From Takakia lepidozioides (lineage: Eukaryota > Streptophyta > Takakiopsida > Takakiales > Takakiaceae), in NCBI GenBank assembly GCA_030704615.1, contig CM060734.1, positions 8,864,001 to 8,928,000 of the forward strand: a DNA stretch of 64,000 bases, written 5' to 3'. Shown here piece after piece: positions 1 to 10,267 of the stretch. The notes below the pieces were generated by a model. That model was not told the DNA's origin and searched no databases. It saw only the letters and a program-made list of their open reading frames with translations. The first letter of the stretch is position 1. The number at the start of each line of letters is the position of its first letter. The position numbers and the translations under genes were made by a program.

Positions 1-1570
1 GCGATGGGAGGTAGACACTTGGACGGTTTTTTTTTCTATACGGCTTGGGATGGGGCGGTGGGCCCAAGACATGCGCAGAAGACGCCGCTAGATCTTTCCA
101 GAAGCAGGGGGGGTGAGGCGGGAGAATCCTACTAAACTGTGTACCCCCCTTCCCCTCCTTATATAGTTTTTGGAGGCAGGGGGATTGTAGCCCTGGAAAT
201 TTTATTAAGAAGGGTAAGGAATAAATAACCTTACAAGGTGCCATAAGGCTAATGAATGAGGTTCCACTCGTAGCCAATAACCACCAGAGAGAGAAAAGGA
301 AGGGAGAGCAAAGAAAGAATATGGGGAAAGGGCCATCCGAATCTAAGGCCACTGTAAGCAGATTACTAACCAGGAGCTCAGAATATTGCCCTAAGCACTT
401 ATAGCTTCCAGCACTAAGCACTGCAAAAAGCCAGAAGCATTAAGAATCTCCCCTTTTCCTTTTGGGAGCATCAAAGGTAAGATGAAAGGCTTGTGCCTCC
501 AATTAATATCAGAATCCTCAATGCCCAGGGGAGAACGTCCGAGTTTGCCAGCAGGCCGGGAGGTCTTCATTCCACACGATGCTGGAGTCGGAAATCCTTT
601 TGCAAAAAATGCCTTTCCATCCACAAGTGTTGTCAAAGCTTGAGAGGAGCTGGTCACGCCCAGAGGAGCTACACCTGCTAAGAGCTGCCACAAGCACAGT
701 CCAAGACTTTTTTGCTTCAGACATCAAGTCTGAGTGAGCAAAGACTAACACCTTCTGCAGACAGGGGAGAGAACCTTGATAAAGTACAGAGCAACGATTT
801 TTCCATCTGCCAAAGGATAGCACCTCTCAAGGACTCCCATACAGGGCAAGAACAGAAGAGAGAGTCATCTTTAGAGTTGAGAAGAAAGGCAGTAGTAGAA
901 AACAAAGAGCATAGAAAGAAGAGGCCCCTTTCCACACATCTATGGCGAAGACACAATGAACAAGACAATGTTCTATGTCCTCAGGGCTGTTGGAGTTGTA
1001 GATGGCACAACTTAAAGGAGGGTCCGCGATGAAGGCTCCCACATGAATGATTCTATTAGGCACCTTCCACAGGAAAGCAGAAATCTTAGCTGGTCTATGC
1101 TTTCGCCAAATATGGAGTCAGATATGTTTCCAGGAAACTGGGTGCCCAACAACAAAAAAGCCTTTCTTTTCTTTTTTTTGCAGTGTGGAGAATTTCTCTT
1201 ATGAATTATTCTGGTTGAGATCATTTCTTTGATTAATTGTTAACCTGCTAGTGTCTTACATTCTAAATATGGTCCAAGTGTTTTTCTCCTTAAAAAGAGA
1301 AACACCAAGTGCCCGGCCCTGCGATCTTCGCCACGTGTTTACATCCCCACAGTGTCGCTGCACACAGGTCTCCCTCCCGTCCCTCTCCTGCTCTAGAGCA
1401 CCTGGTCCTACCTCCCTATTGGTCGCTCCCACCGTCTCTATTTCCTTGACCTTCAAATTTCCTCAAACAAACGCTGGGTACTTATTTGCAGTGAAAGTCT
1501 GCTTAACATCCAGCGCATTTCCTGCTCAACATACAGCCCATAGAGGTTTGAAGGCACATGTTGAGGGATT
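1..1570. other. No recognisable gene
   Basis: Short open frames exist on both strands, but none shows a domain, compositional bias or exon pattern I can support. The only structure seen is an imperfect inverted repeat near 1278-1306, where GTGTTTTTCTC faces GAGAAACAC across a short AT-rich loop. It is too short to classify. Confidence 0.5.
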
Positions 1571-1639
1571 GAACCTAGGATGAACCTCGTTATGCACAGT
1601 CAAGTCAAGTGCGGGGAAACTGAAAGCACAATGCTAATT

Positions 1640-1790
1640 GGACAACGTCCACAAAGATATTACAACGAGCAGTGGGTGGCAGGATTTGAGCCCGGCACCA
1701 CCTGGGTGGCGCTGTAGCCAACGACCGGTGGTGGTGCAAGTTACTCCAGAACGTGGGCTACCACCAACCATCTCGATAGTGAGGCAGACC
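1640..1790 (-). repeat. Possible tRNA-derived SINE remnant
   Basis: Read on the minus strand, this stretch contains GGCTCAAATCC, which fits a tRNA B-box, inside a GC-rich stretch with a tRNA-like T-arm outline. An A-box cannot be placed with confidence and no target duplication is visible. It is not obviously the same family as the SINEs at 3.7, 17.2 and 18.7 kb. An old SINE or tRNA pseudogene is possible, as is chance. Confidence 0.22.
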
Positions 1791-2726
1791 CGGCCGTCCC
1801 ATTAGATCCACAGACGTTATCATCATCATGATGAGGAGAACTTTATCACGAGTGATTCTGGCCCACCACCTACTATCATGCACAGTTTAGGTGTTATATT
1901 ATTGCCATCACTCAGATCAAACAGCAAACATGCAATCAGGGGAAAATGACTAATCATGACTGGCCACGCTAGAGAGGAGCTCAAATTAGAGAAGAGAATA
2001 TTCGAGGACACTGCCCTTACACATAGTCCCCTCTAGTCCCCTCTACATAGTGCACAATAAAATTTAATAGTCTGGCGTCTGCACTATATAGAGCTTTCTA
2101 CGCTGTGCCACCATAACATGGCCCATTTTCCAGCCAGACAGTTGACTTTTCGACTAGCCAGGCGGAGAATTTTCACTTTAGCCAATGGCCAGCTACATAC
2201 ATAGTTACATAGACATAGTGAGATCCTATCTTCATAGCTCTCCCTGCACAACCTGGGTTGCTGGAAACTTCCTGATAGGGGGGCCACACATGACGGATGC
2301 ATCCTCAAAACGCTGTTCCCCATAACGCTGGGCGTTGGCGCGCTGCGGTGTCAGGCCCTCCCCATACATCCGCCACCACGCTCCACGCAGTTCTTCGACG
2401 TCCAAGAAATTGCGTTATGCAGATGGAGCGACGTCCCGTGGATGGTGCGGCCAATATTGGGCTGCCACGAGCACTCATGTGAGCGTCGAGAGCATGTTAT
2501 GCTTGCCGTGAAACCATTTTCTACCCGCATCCATCTGGGCCGTCGATCCGGACCGCATCCATGCCGTTCAAACCGGGCCCCACCAGCAAACGTTGGGGCT
2601 GGATGGGGCTGGTGTGGCCGCTCCACTCCCAACGTTGGCAACTGCGTCCTGCTAACACATTGGAGGCATGTGTGGCCTGGGTATCTGGAGAGTCCTGGAA
2701 AACCGGAGCTATGGAGGGCCAATAAA

Positions 2727-3180
2727 CAATGTTGAGCATCTCCAACAGTGCCCCACCAAGCTGCTCATGGCGTGGAGTTTGGTGTGGAGTTTGGCTCACG
2801 GCGTGAAGTTTGGCGAAAGGACGTCCACCGGGGTCACGCTAAATCCAGCGCCAATGTGGGTTGGCTAGTCTGCGGAAGCCACGTGGTGGCTCCAGGCCGC
2901 GCCACACCTGCTACTCCTATCCCAAAAGCAAGAGCGCGCGTTCTTCATAATTCTGCACAACGTGCACGCATTAGACTTGCTCCCAGTGCTTGGGCATGCA
3001 CATGCACGCTTGGCGGAGGTTTGGCGAGGTACGCCAAAGATGTAAAATATGGCATACCCCCTTCCCTGCCCTTGGCGTAGGTCCCTCCATGCCAAATATA
3101 GTGTTGGCTGGGTGCAGTGGGTCACGATCCGGAAACGTTGGAAATGGCATGGCGTACCTGTGTTGGGGGTGCTCTTAGAC
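2727..3180. mobile_element. MITE-like element (tentative)
   Basis: The left end reads GTTGAGCATCTCCAACAGTG and the right end, read in reverse complement, gives TAAGAGCACCCCCAACAC. Both resemble the GAGCA-YCTCCAACA termini common in plant miniature elements. The interior is GC-rich and has no coding frame I recognise. A target duplication is not clear, perhaps 3 bp. The DNA just to the left (2290-2720) is similar in composition and contains paired CCAACGTTGG-type palindromes. Confidence 0.33.
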
Positions 3181-3350
3181 ACCCAAGAGAACCTACCAAA
3201 GCCATCCCACTCGAAGTCAATTTCTCCCCACACCTTCAACTCTATATTTGACTGAAATTTCATATCTTCTTGGGAAAACCATCCAAAGCGTACACTTATC
3301 TTCTAATACGGGGTAGGCCTAATGCTAATAATGTAACACATGGTCACGAC

Positions 3351-4289
3351 CAGTGTTGTGTGGGTATATTGTTTTAGACATACCCTCGGGGTCCGCGTAA
3401 GAAGAAAATATATTTTGTCTTACCCTCCGGGTCCGGGTATACTATATTTTCAAATTATATTTACCCTCCAGGTACGGGTATAGTACTGCTGGTAGAATCT
3501 GAAGGGTATAAATAAATGTCGGGTATAGTTAAATAGGTATATTTCTATTGTTTATCCAGTTTATATATTCAAGATATATGAGTGATATATTCTATAATGC
3601 TTGCAATATGGATAAAATAATCGAGTGGTAACCTACGTACCAAGAAACAACTTTGTAGATTTGTAGGACATGGACAACCAAGTTGTAGCCCAGTGGTAAT
3701 GGGCACATACCACCTCGGAAGTGGTTGTGGGTTTAATCCACCAATTGGTGTCACAAAGGTGTCCACCTTGGAAGGCAGTAATCCTTCGGGGTGAAGAGAC
3801 ACCATAATTTACGCTTCCTTCGGGAGGCGTCAAATATTAAATATTAATTGTAGGACATGGGGGGAGCTACTTTGGAAGCGCTACAAGAGGGGTTGGTTTG
3901 TAAGTGTCACAGAAGATTGAATACGCTTTGGCAAGGGAGGGTGGAGAGCGGTGGGGCCATCCATTACCAAGTGAGGTGGTTGAGTGGATTACCTATAGCA
4001 GAGTTAGAGCAAGGCTCAAGTCAACTGGAGAAAAGGTTAGGGTGAGATAATGATTTACCCGCCAGGCATATACCCTCTGAGTTAGCCTTTACTGTCCTCC
4101 GGGGCAGGGTATATCCACACCCTAAGACTCCGGCTATGTATAGGGTACGGGTAATTATCTACTAATTACCCTCCGATTATATTCTAATGGGGTGTGAGTA
4201 AAACCGCCGGGTCCGGTTATAGTTAAATGGTTATATCCTGATATACCCGGTGGGTATACCTGGGTATATGATATACCCGCACAACACTG
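3351..4289. mobile_element. Non-autonomous hAT element 1
   Basis: The termini are inverted repeats starting CAGTGTTGTG(T/C)GGGTATAT, matching over 19 bases with one mismatch. The element is flanked by the exact 8-bp duplication GTCACGAC (3343-3350 and 4290-4297). An 8-bp duplication with CAGTG-type ends is the hAT signature. There is no transposase frame, so it depends on an element elsewhere. The subterminal DNA is rich in ACCCGGGTATA-like words on both strands, which could be transposase-binding repeats. A complete SINE sits inside at 3674-3847. Confidence 0.85.
3674..3847 (+). mobile_element. SINE copy 1 (tRNA-derived)
   Basis: The A-box is TAGCCCAGTGG at 3686-3696 and a B-box-like GGGTTTAATCC starts near 3729, giving an internal pol III promoter layout. 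The body ends in a stem-loop at 3811-3830 (ACGCTTCC, loop TTCG, GGAGGCGT) and an AAATATTA tail. The exact 13-bp duplication TTGTAGGACATGG flanks it (3661-3673 and 3848-3860), showing target-primed insertion into hAT element 1. Related copies lie at 17192-17372, 18748-18930 and 61215-61305. Confidence 0.88.
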
Positions 4290-4450
4290 GTCACGACCCA
4301 AGGCCCACCTAATGAAATATTTAGTCATCCTACAGTTTTGTTAGGTTTTTGCCTATGTATTTTAGGGACAGTTCTCAGGCAGAACTTTGACTGTCTCACA
4401 TAAGAGGACTTCGCGTTGTGTAAACTCTACCAACGAGTTGATGTTAGAAC

Positions 4451-5129
4451 CAGTGTTGGTCTGGTATCTAGGTTTCGCTGGGTATCAACCCGGGCATCAA
4501 CCCGAGTCTCTCCTAACCTAACCTACTGTTCTTTATTCCCGTAAACATTTGTAGTACCCTACCAGAAGGTTCTCGAGTTCCCTGGCGGCCCCCCAAACCC
4601 TAACAGGCGGCGGTTAGGGTTCTCCTTTCCCCGCCCCCTACCAGAGCTCGGCTCGTCGCTGCAGGTCTGTTCGGGTATCATGTTAATATGCACATATAGA
4701 CACTATATCTTGATATCATTGATCTGCATTTGCGAGACACTATGGATGCAATTCTGATTCAGTGTATAATTGTATGGGGGTAGATATCCTATGAGATGAG
4801 CAGGTTTCCCTTGTGGTTTTCTTGAATATTCAAATGGCCATTTGAATAGTTCAGATGGCCATTTCAATATTGAATTTCAATTTGAATACTAGTACCATCT
4901 TTATTTTGTTATTTTTTTAATACCATATCCGAGTTCATATTTCTAGGTTATTGACATTCAGATACCATTGCTCATATCCGGATTGATTTTTTTTTAAACC
5001 TCTCTATGCATACCAGATTCATACTTGAAAAAATTAGGGGCTACATTATTGGAAAACCTACCTGCCTTACGAAAATTCAGCACTACATACCAGGACCCTT
5101 TTGGTATTCAAGATACCAGACCAACACTG
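4451..5129. mobile_element. Non-autonomous hAT element 2
   Basis: It has perfect 19-bp terminal inverted repeats, CAGTGTTGGTCTGGTATCT, and an exact 8-bp target duplication GTTAGAAC (4443-4450 and 5130-5137). The first eight terminal bases are shared with hAT element 1, so one transposase may mobilise both. There is no coding frame. The interior contains an AAACCCTAAC / GGTTAGGGTT inverted pair (4595-4621), the plant telo-box motif, and AT-rich repeats of GGCCATTT around 4840-4870. Confidence 0.88.
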
Positions 5130-5140
5130 GTTAGAACTTC

Positions 5141-5254
5141 ACCCTGGGGTAATGTGCCCCTCATCAGGCCTTACAGCGGGTGAGAGCCTTAAGAGCACTG
5201 AGGTCTCGGGTTCTCACGGCCTGTAAAAGACCACATGAGGGGTGCCTTACCCTG
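5141..5254. repeat. Foldback hairpin, about 114 bp
   Basis: The left arm (GGGGTAATGTGCCCCTCAT, then CTTACAG and GGGTGAGA) pairs imperfectly with the right arm (TCTCACGGCCTGTAAAAG, then ATGAGGGGTGCCTTACCC). Together they form one long stem around a short centre. A small foldback MITE is one reading. The centre also has GGGTTCTCACG, so a decayed tRNA-like SINE is another. No target duplication is evident. Confidence 0.5.
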
Positions 5255-5603
5255 TACAAAAGGTAGTTTAGTGAAAGCAACTACCTTCTAGGCAAGAGGC
5301 ACTCATTTCCAGCTGGCTTCATGTGCATTATTATTTTTGGTGCCTCTTCTATTTTAAGGGAATGCAGCCCATGTTCTTTCGGATTGGAGACATTGGATAC
5401 ACACGGTTTACACTAGACATAGGATGGGAGTTGAATGCGTGTGTGAGAGCGGGGCCCCGCTCGTGGGAGCCCTGCGGCCTTCGACGCTGCCGCAGGCTCC
5501 CTGTCAAATCCCCACCCTGCCTGGGCCCGCCCCGATGCCGCTCCCGCCCCCGGGACCCGCCGGGCCCTGCCCGCCAGCCCCCCTCCCCTCCCGCCTGGCC
5601 CGC

Positions 5604-5845
5604 CCTCGACCCCCCATCGGCTCCCCGTTCTCTCTGCTCTCCTGCTCCCCCCTACTGCGCTCCCCGTGTGCCCGCGCCCCGCTCTCTCTGCTCCCCTGTT
5701 CCCGCTCCCCTGCTGAGGTCTCCCGTGTGCCCGCGCCCTGCTCCCTCTGCTTCTCTGTTTCTACTCCCCGAGTGCGCTTCCCCGTGTCCACGCGCCTCGC
5801 TCTCTACTCCCTTGTTCCCACTCCCCTGCTGCGCACCCCCGGGTA
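5604..5845. repeat. GC-rich 59-bp minisatellite
   Basis: A unit beginning CCCGTGTGCCCGCGCC recurs at 5663, 5722 and 5781, exactly 59 bp apart, with a more diverged unit before them. The units consist of pyrimidine-rich CTCCCCTG-type words. Proline- and serine-rich open frames cross it on both strands, but they follow from the repeat composition and 59 is not a multiple of three, so I do not call them genes. The flanks (5256-5600 and 5850-6340) show nothing else I can support. Confidence 0.75.
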
Positions 5846-6350
5846 GATGCATGGTTGGGTGGCTCCGAAATGGGGAATGCTAGATCGTGAGCAGTGCTCA
5901 CGTGAGCGCTGGATGGCTCAGGGTTTTTGAGAAAATATACTGCACCTATTTCCGCGGGTGGCACCTATAGCCGATGGTCAAATCATCCGTCGCTCATATT
6001 CCAACGCTCATTTATCATCCATGGCAACTAGCCCTAGTGCCATGCAAACATACTATCTCCTCTCGTTGAACATCGCGAGTTTAGCCAGTAGCAATAGAAT
6101 GGTGAGCACGAGGGGTGTGTTATCCAAGGGTGTGTCGTGGTATGCGTCAACGCACACCACAACTATTTGCAGAGATAGGATGAGATGACATAGGGTGCAG
6201 GGTAGGAAGGAGAGTATGACCATGTTGCATCGTCAGGAATAGATGAGAGACGGTCTTGTTGGTGGTGTGGTGGTCTTGTTTTCGAGCTTCAGGGCGTTCC
6301 GACGGTGTTCAAGGAACTTGCTATTGGCCTGCTGTCAAACCAAAGACCTA

Positions 6351-6422
6351 TTTGCAATGCTTATCGGCCTGATAACAGGTTGTGTTATCCTGCAGTTACG
6401 TCAGACCGACAAGCATTGCAAA
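6351..6422. ncRNA. 72-nt imperfect hairpin, small-RNA-precursor-like
   Basis: The 21-nt arm at 6351-6371, starting TTTGCAATGCTT, is complementary to 6402-6422, ending AAGCATTGCAAA, with two mismatches. The loop holds a second stem, GATAACA-ggttg-TGTTATC. Arm length and pairing resemble a plant microRNA precursor. I recognise no known microRNA family, and a decayed MITE gives the same picture. Transcription is unknown. Confidence 0.35.
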
Positions 6423-7051
6423 CTAGCATTTGTTTTGCACTCCACCTGTTTGTGGTGATGATTGGACTCATCAGCACACCAGCTTTTTCAAATGCTCAAG
6501 CCTCTTCTCACCACATGGGCAGCAGAGATTCTTGAGAAGCAAAAGCACACCATTTGGGAAAGTTCCGACAGTAGCAGGAGGAGTCTTAGCAAGAGGAGTC
6601 GTACGTTCTGTTTTTCACTAGGAAGTGGTGTGCGTTGCCACACACCGTCTAAAGCCCTGTCAGATAGAAAGGAAAACACATTACATGTGCCTTTTTTGAA
6701 ACCAATCCAAATCCATTTTTATATGGACTAATTACCTTAGGAATTGAGAGCTATGAATGTCAGAGGACGGGCGGTCGAAGTACGAGTACCTATTCCCAAT
6801 GGATCTATATCCGTGGGAATAGGCATGTACAATTTGAAGAAAGAAGACCCCATTATGAAAGAAGAGCCCATGGCTTCAATGAATAAGTAGAACTGTAGAC
6901 TGCCGACCTATGCTGCATATTGCAAACAAGCCGACAAAGAATCCAAGGCCCTGACAATATAATTATACAATGAATCCAATCAACGGATTGAGTTACATAC
7001 ACATAGAACATAGAACAAGCAAGAATCACCATCTTAAAGCTGGAATCCACT

Positions 7052-7912
7052 GCAACGCGTCGAAGCACACCGTTCCTGCCCTAATCAAAAAGGTTTTTTT
7101 GGAGGTCTCTTCACACAACAAAAGAAAACGTGGAGGGTCCTTCAAAGACATTCAAGACATTGCAGAAATGGTGTGCTTCAAAGCACACTGTTTTTGCCCA
7201 ACCCAAAAGGCTCTTTTGAGGTATTTTCATACAACAGCAAAAAACATGGAGGGTACTTGAAAGTGATTGTTGTGGAGCAGAAAATGGTGTGCTTCAAAGC
7301 ACACCGATTCTGCCCCACCCAAAAGGCTCTTTTGAGGTATCTTCAGACAACAACAGAAAGCATGGAGGGTATTTGAAAATGATTGCTGTGGAGCAGAAAA
7401 TGGTGTGCTTCGAAGCACACCGTTTTTGCCCCACCCAAGAGGCTCTTTTTGAGGTCTCTTCCGACAGCAACATAAAGCATGTAGGGTACTTGAAAGGGAT
7501 TGAATACAAAGCAAAAATAGTGCATGTCAAAGCACACCGTTTCTGCCCCCAACAAAAGGCCCGAATTCGCTTGCAAATTATACGAGAACACAAAGCATGA
7601 AGGATCCTTGAAATGGGTTGAATACAATGCATAAATGGTACCAGAAAACACTGTAGAGATGGTGTGCACCACCGCACACCGTCTCAGCTCCCTGTCAAGG
7701 TTCCTTTTTGTTTGAAACTTTGAGTGGAAGCAAAGGCAGTGATTAGAAATGAAAGAGATTCGGAATGATGCAGAAATGGTGTGCGTCACCGCACACCGAT
7801 TCTGCTGTCTCATTCGCTTCAGTTCCTTTGAATGCGCAGGCATGAAAAGCAGTTATGTGTGCTCTTCATGTGGAAATGGGGTCAGGTAGAATGGTGTGAG
7901 TTGACGTTCACC
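7052..7912. repeat. Tandem array of about 116-bp units with a central dyad
   Basis: Units carry GGTGTGC, six variable bases, then GCACACC. Dyads begin at 7170, 7286, 7402, 7519, 7661, 7778 and 7893, with a half-dyad near 7061 and an isolated dyad at 6627. Spacing is 116, 116, 117, 142, 117 and 115 bp. The 7402-7421 copy is a perfect 20-bp palindrome. After the dyad comes a conserved CGTTTYTGCCCCACCCAAAAGGCTC-like stretch. Coding across it is unlikely because frames change from unit to unit. 6650-7050, just before, has no gene I can support. Confidence 0.82.
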
Positions 7913-8075
7913 GTTTTTCCAACCGACCAAGGGGGGGGGGGGAAGAAAGAATTCTTTTTTCTTTTTTGTAGGTGGGGGAGGCTGTCGCCTGGCCCAAGGC
8001 ATGTACTACCTGGAGAATTGCATTCCCTGGTGCTTCCTCCAAACCTGTGTCCCATGCTACTGTGTCTAGGACCTA

Positions 8076-8656
8076 CTATGAGAGTAATAATTCCAAATTG
8101 GAATTGTTGTCTTGCTGGGTGAACTGTTGCTGGCCCTGTGTCACCTGCACCACTTGCTGCTGCTGTGAGGCTATGGCTTCTACCTCCCTTGCTTGTTGTG
8201 CGATCTCTGCAGGTGTTGCCTGCTGAACCTCCGTGTTGGCAGGTGTAGTCTCCATCAGGGATGCTTCGTTGGCCTGCTGCTCGTTTATGTTATAAAATCT
8301 TCTGGTTGTTGATTCTCTCCTTCTCTTTGCAGTGTAGAATCGGCCGTGGAGGTGAACAGTTCTTCCGCCATTGCGCTCGTCGTACCATCGTCTATTCGGG
8401 CCCTCTTTGCAAGTCCGCATTCTTCCTGCAATGGCTGTTCTTCCTCTTCCTGCCCTGCGGCTGTCTCACTTCCATCTTCCTCCAATGTTTCTGCTCGTTG
8501 CATGATTCCCAAAGTGGTATGTTCTTCTGGTATCAAGTGCACCATATGTCGGATCATTTGCAGAAGTATGGGAGTCACCATGGTTACAGTCGACTTGTTC
8601 TTCTTCTTCGTCAGTCGGGTCAATTATTGGATCAGCCTCTTCAACAAGAAGCCTAC
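8076..8656 (-). pseudogene. Downstream part of an unrecognised coding sequence
   Basis: This is the continuation of the minus-strand sequence seen at 15239-16123, cut off by chromovirus A. The translated pieces are acidic (EEDGSETAAGQEEEEQPLQE) and then glutamine-rich (EAIASQQQQVVQVTQGQQQ), with reading-frame changes near 8560 and 8310. I recognise no domain. The first frame change is also present in the duplicated segment right of the element, so it predates or accompanied the duplication. It could be an intron or an old frameshift. Confidence 0.4.
8378..8656. repeat. 279-bp direct repeat, left of chromovirus A
   Basis: It matches 15151-15429 over its whole length without indels and with about six substitutions. 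It abuts the outer end of A's LTR exactly, and its partner abuts the opposite LTR end. Ty3-type integrases normally leave a 5-bp duplication, so this is not an ordinary target-site duplication. Confidence 0.9.
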
Positions 8657-9370
8657 TGTCGCGCACCTCACTTCGGTAAGCTCCCCCTCAAGTCATAGTT
8701 ACTCGCTTTGATGCGCGCGTCTGACTCCCAACCTGGCCGCCGGGCCAACTTGGAGCTTCGGCTGCTCACCGGGGCATAACGGTCCCCCTTTGTTCTCCCA
8801 AAGAACCCTCCACCGATTTGGAACCAGCGGGAATTCCCTTTGGTAGTTGGCAGTCCGGAACAGCTCCCCACTCTTTGGTCGCTTTCCGGCTCGCTCGCTT
8901 ACTCACTAGTTTTTGGTCACCAACGGGCTTGCACCGTTCTCGAGGTGACTACTCCCTATACTTCTGTAGTTGTCCGCGGGGGTTTCACAACCAGCCATGC
9001 CATTTTATGGCGAACCACCACGAAAACCCTCGACTCCCGGTGATGAGTTGCGGTGAGTCTTGGCCCACTCACCACGGCCCCTATGGACCGTGATGAGTCC
9101 CAAGACTCCCCACGACTCCCACCACGAGGTCTCCGCCCCCATGGTGAGTCCTATGCCACCCCCACTAAGTCCCGCTAAGCTACCACCACCCCTTGTGGAG
9201 CCACCCCCACCGCAACCCGGTGTGCGGGGCTCCACCTAGTGAGCGCCTCCGCTTCCCTGAGTGCCTTGGGCTCAAGGGTGCTTCAGCCCCCCATACCTAT
9301 CGCTGCCGCTGCCCCCACCACAGGGGCAGCCCCTCATGTGTCCCGACCCCCTGCCCTCAAGGCAAAGGGC
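8657..9370 (-). repeat. 3' LTR of chromovirus A
   Basis: It starts TGTCGCGCACCTCAC on the plus strand and aligns with 14433-15151. It stops at GGCAAAGGGC: the expected CGCGACA terminus and the adjacent purine-rich tract, both present in copy B at 39808-39830, are missing. Open frames inside it are chance. Confidence 0.93.
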
Positions 9371-10267
9371 CTACCAACAGGGAGTCGATGTCCTCATCGA
9401 CTTGTCCATTTTGTAGAAACGAACATCCAAGTTGTGGCGTCCCACATCAAGGAGTTTGTTTCCGTACCATGGCGTCCCATGGCAAAGAACCAAACCCCAC
9501 ACTTGACTCTACTCTCCACTAGCTAGTTCGGCCGACTTCCTCCAAGTCCCGGCCAAGGGTGGAGCCTCTCAAGCTCCTCCCAGTGCACTCTTCTTGGCCT
9601 TCTTCAAGGTCAAGGAACGATCCTCCCGAGGATCGAATCGCCTTACTGCAACAACATTGCTTGCGACCGCTCATGATGCCGCTTTTGGCATCACCTTGAG
9701 CAAGGGTTCACCTGGAACCCTCTTTGACTAGGAAGATAACCTTAAACCAACTGTGCGCCCCAATCACTACAATTGGGTCCGCCTTGGAATGCTGGCCTGA
9801 GGTACGGGAACACGTCGAAGCCGCACTACGACTTCATCCCGAGGCTACACGATTATAGTACGTGAACGGAAGCACGTAGCTTCCGTGTTAGCCCGCACTA
9901 CAAGGCAACCCCCTCGGTAGCGCAGTTATAGTATGCGCACGCGCCAGGTGCGCACTAGCACGTGAACTCCCAAAGAAGGCGCAAGTTTCTATGCCCCTTG
10001 GATGGGGGTCACCCGATTTCGGCACTACGCAAACACACGATTAACCCAATTTACCTCTCCCACTTTTATAAGCTAGCATGCATTCTACACACTAGCCAAC
10101 CATACCATGCACCATTCCAAACAAAATAGGAAGCACAACAGTTGGAAGCCATTTCATTTATAGCACGTTTTGTACAATACAAGTTTTTGCAATCGGATTC
10201 CTAAGCTAGCTAAGCCGGGCTAAGCATGCATTTCCTCCCCCACGCTCCAAGGTTGATGTCCCCATCA
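9371..10267 (-). other. 3' untranslated region of chromovirus A
   Basis: This is about 900 bp without a coding frame, shared in sequence by copies B, C and D, so it belongs to the element. It contains a perfect hairpin, CGGAAGC-acgta-GCTTCCG, near 9866-9884 that is kept in the other copies. The inverted pair TTGAGCAAGGGTTCACC / GGAACCCTCTTTGACTA sits near 9690-9730. Confidence 0.75.

Noticed and set aside
3351-4289. Mutator-like element with a 10-bp duplication GGTCACGACC
   Set aside because: Moving the boundary by one base gives an 8-bp duplication and CAGTG ends, matching the second element and the hAT family better.
5323-5883. 186-aa proline-rich plus-strand frame and overlapping frames on both strands
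   Set aside because: They lie over the 59-bp GC minisatellite; long frames on both strands come from lack of stops in C-rich DNA and the period is not a multiple of three.
7052-7912. CRISPR-like array or repeat protein (recurring CFKAHRFCP in several frames)
   Set aside because: Units are about 116 bp with similar, not unique, interiors in a plant genome, and the peptide changes frame between units.
8818-9526. Frames within chromovirus LTRs (also at 14.5-15.1, 39.3-39.9, 45.3-46.4, 50.2-50.9, 56.3-56.6 and 58.9-59.6 kb)
   Set aside because: The same frames recur in every LTR with frameshifts and are antisense or non-coding; they follow from LTR composition.
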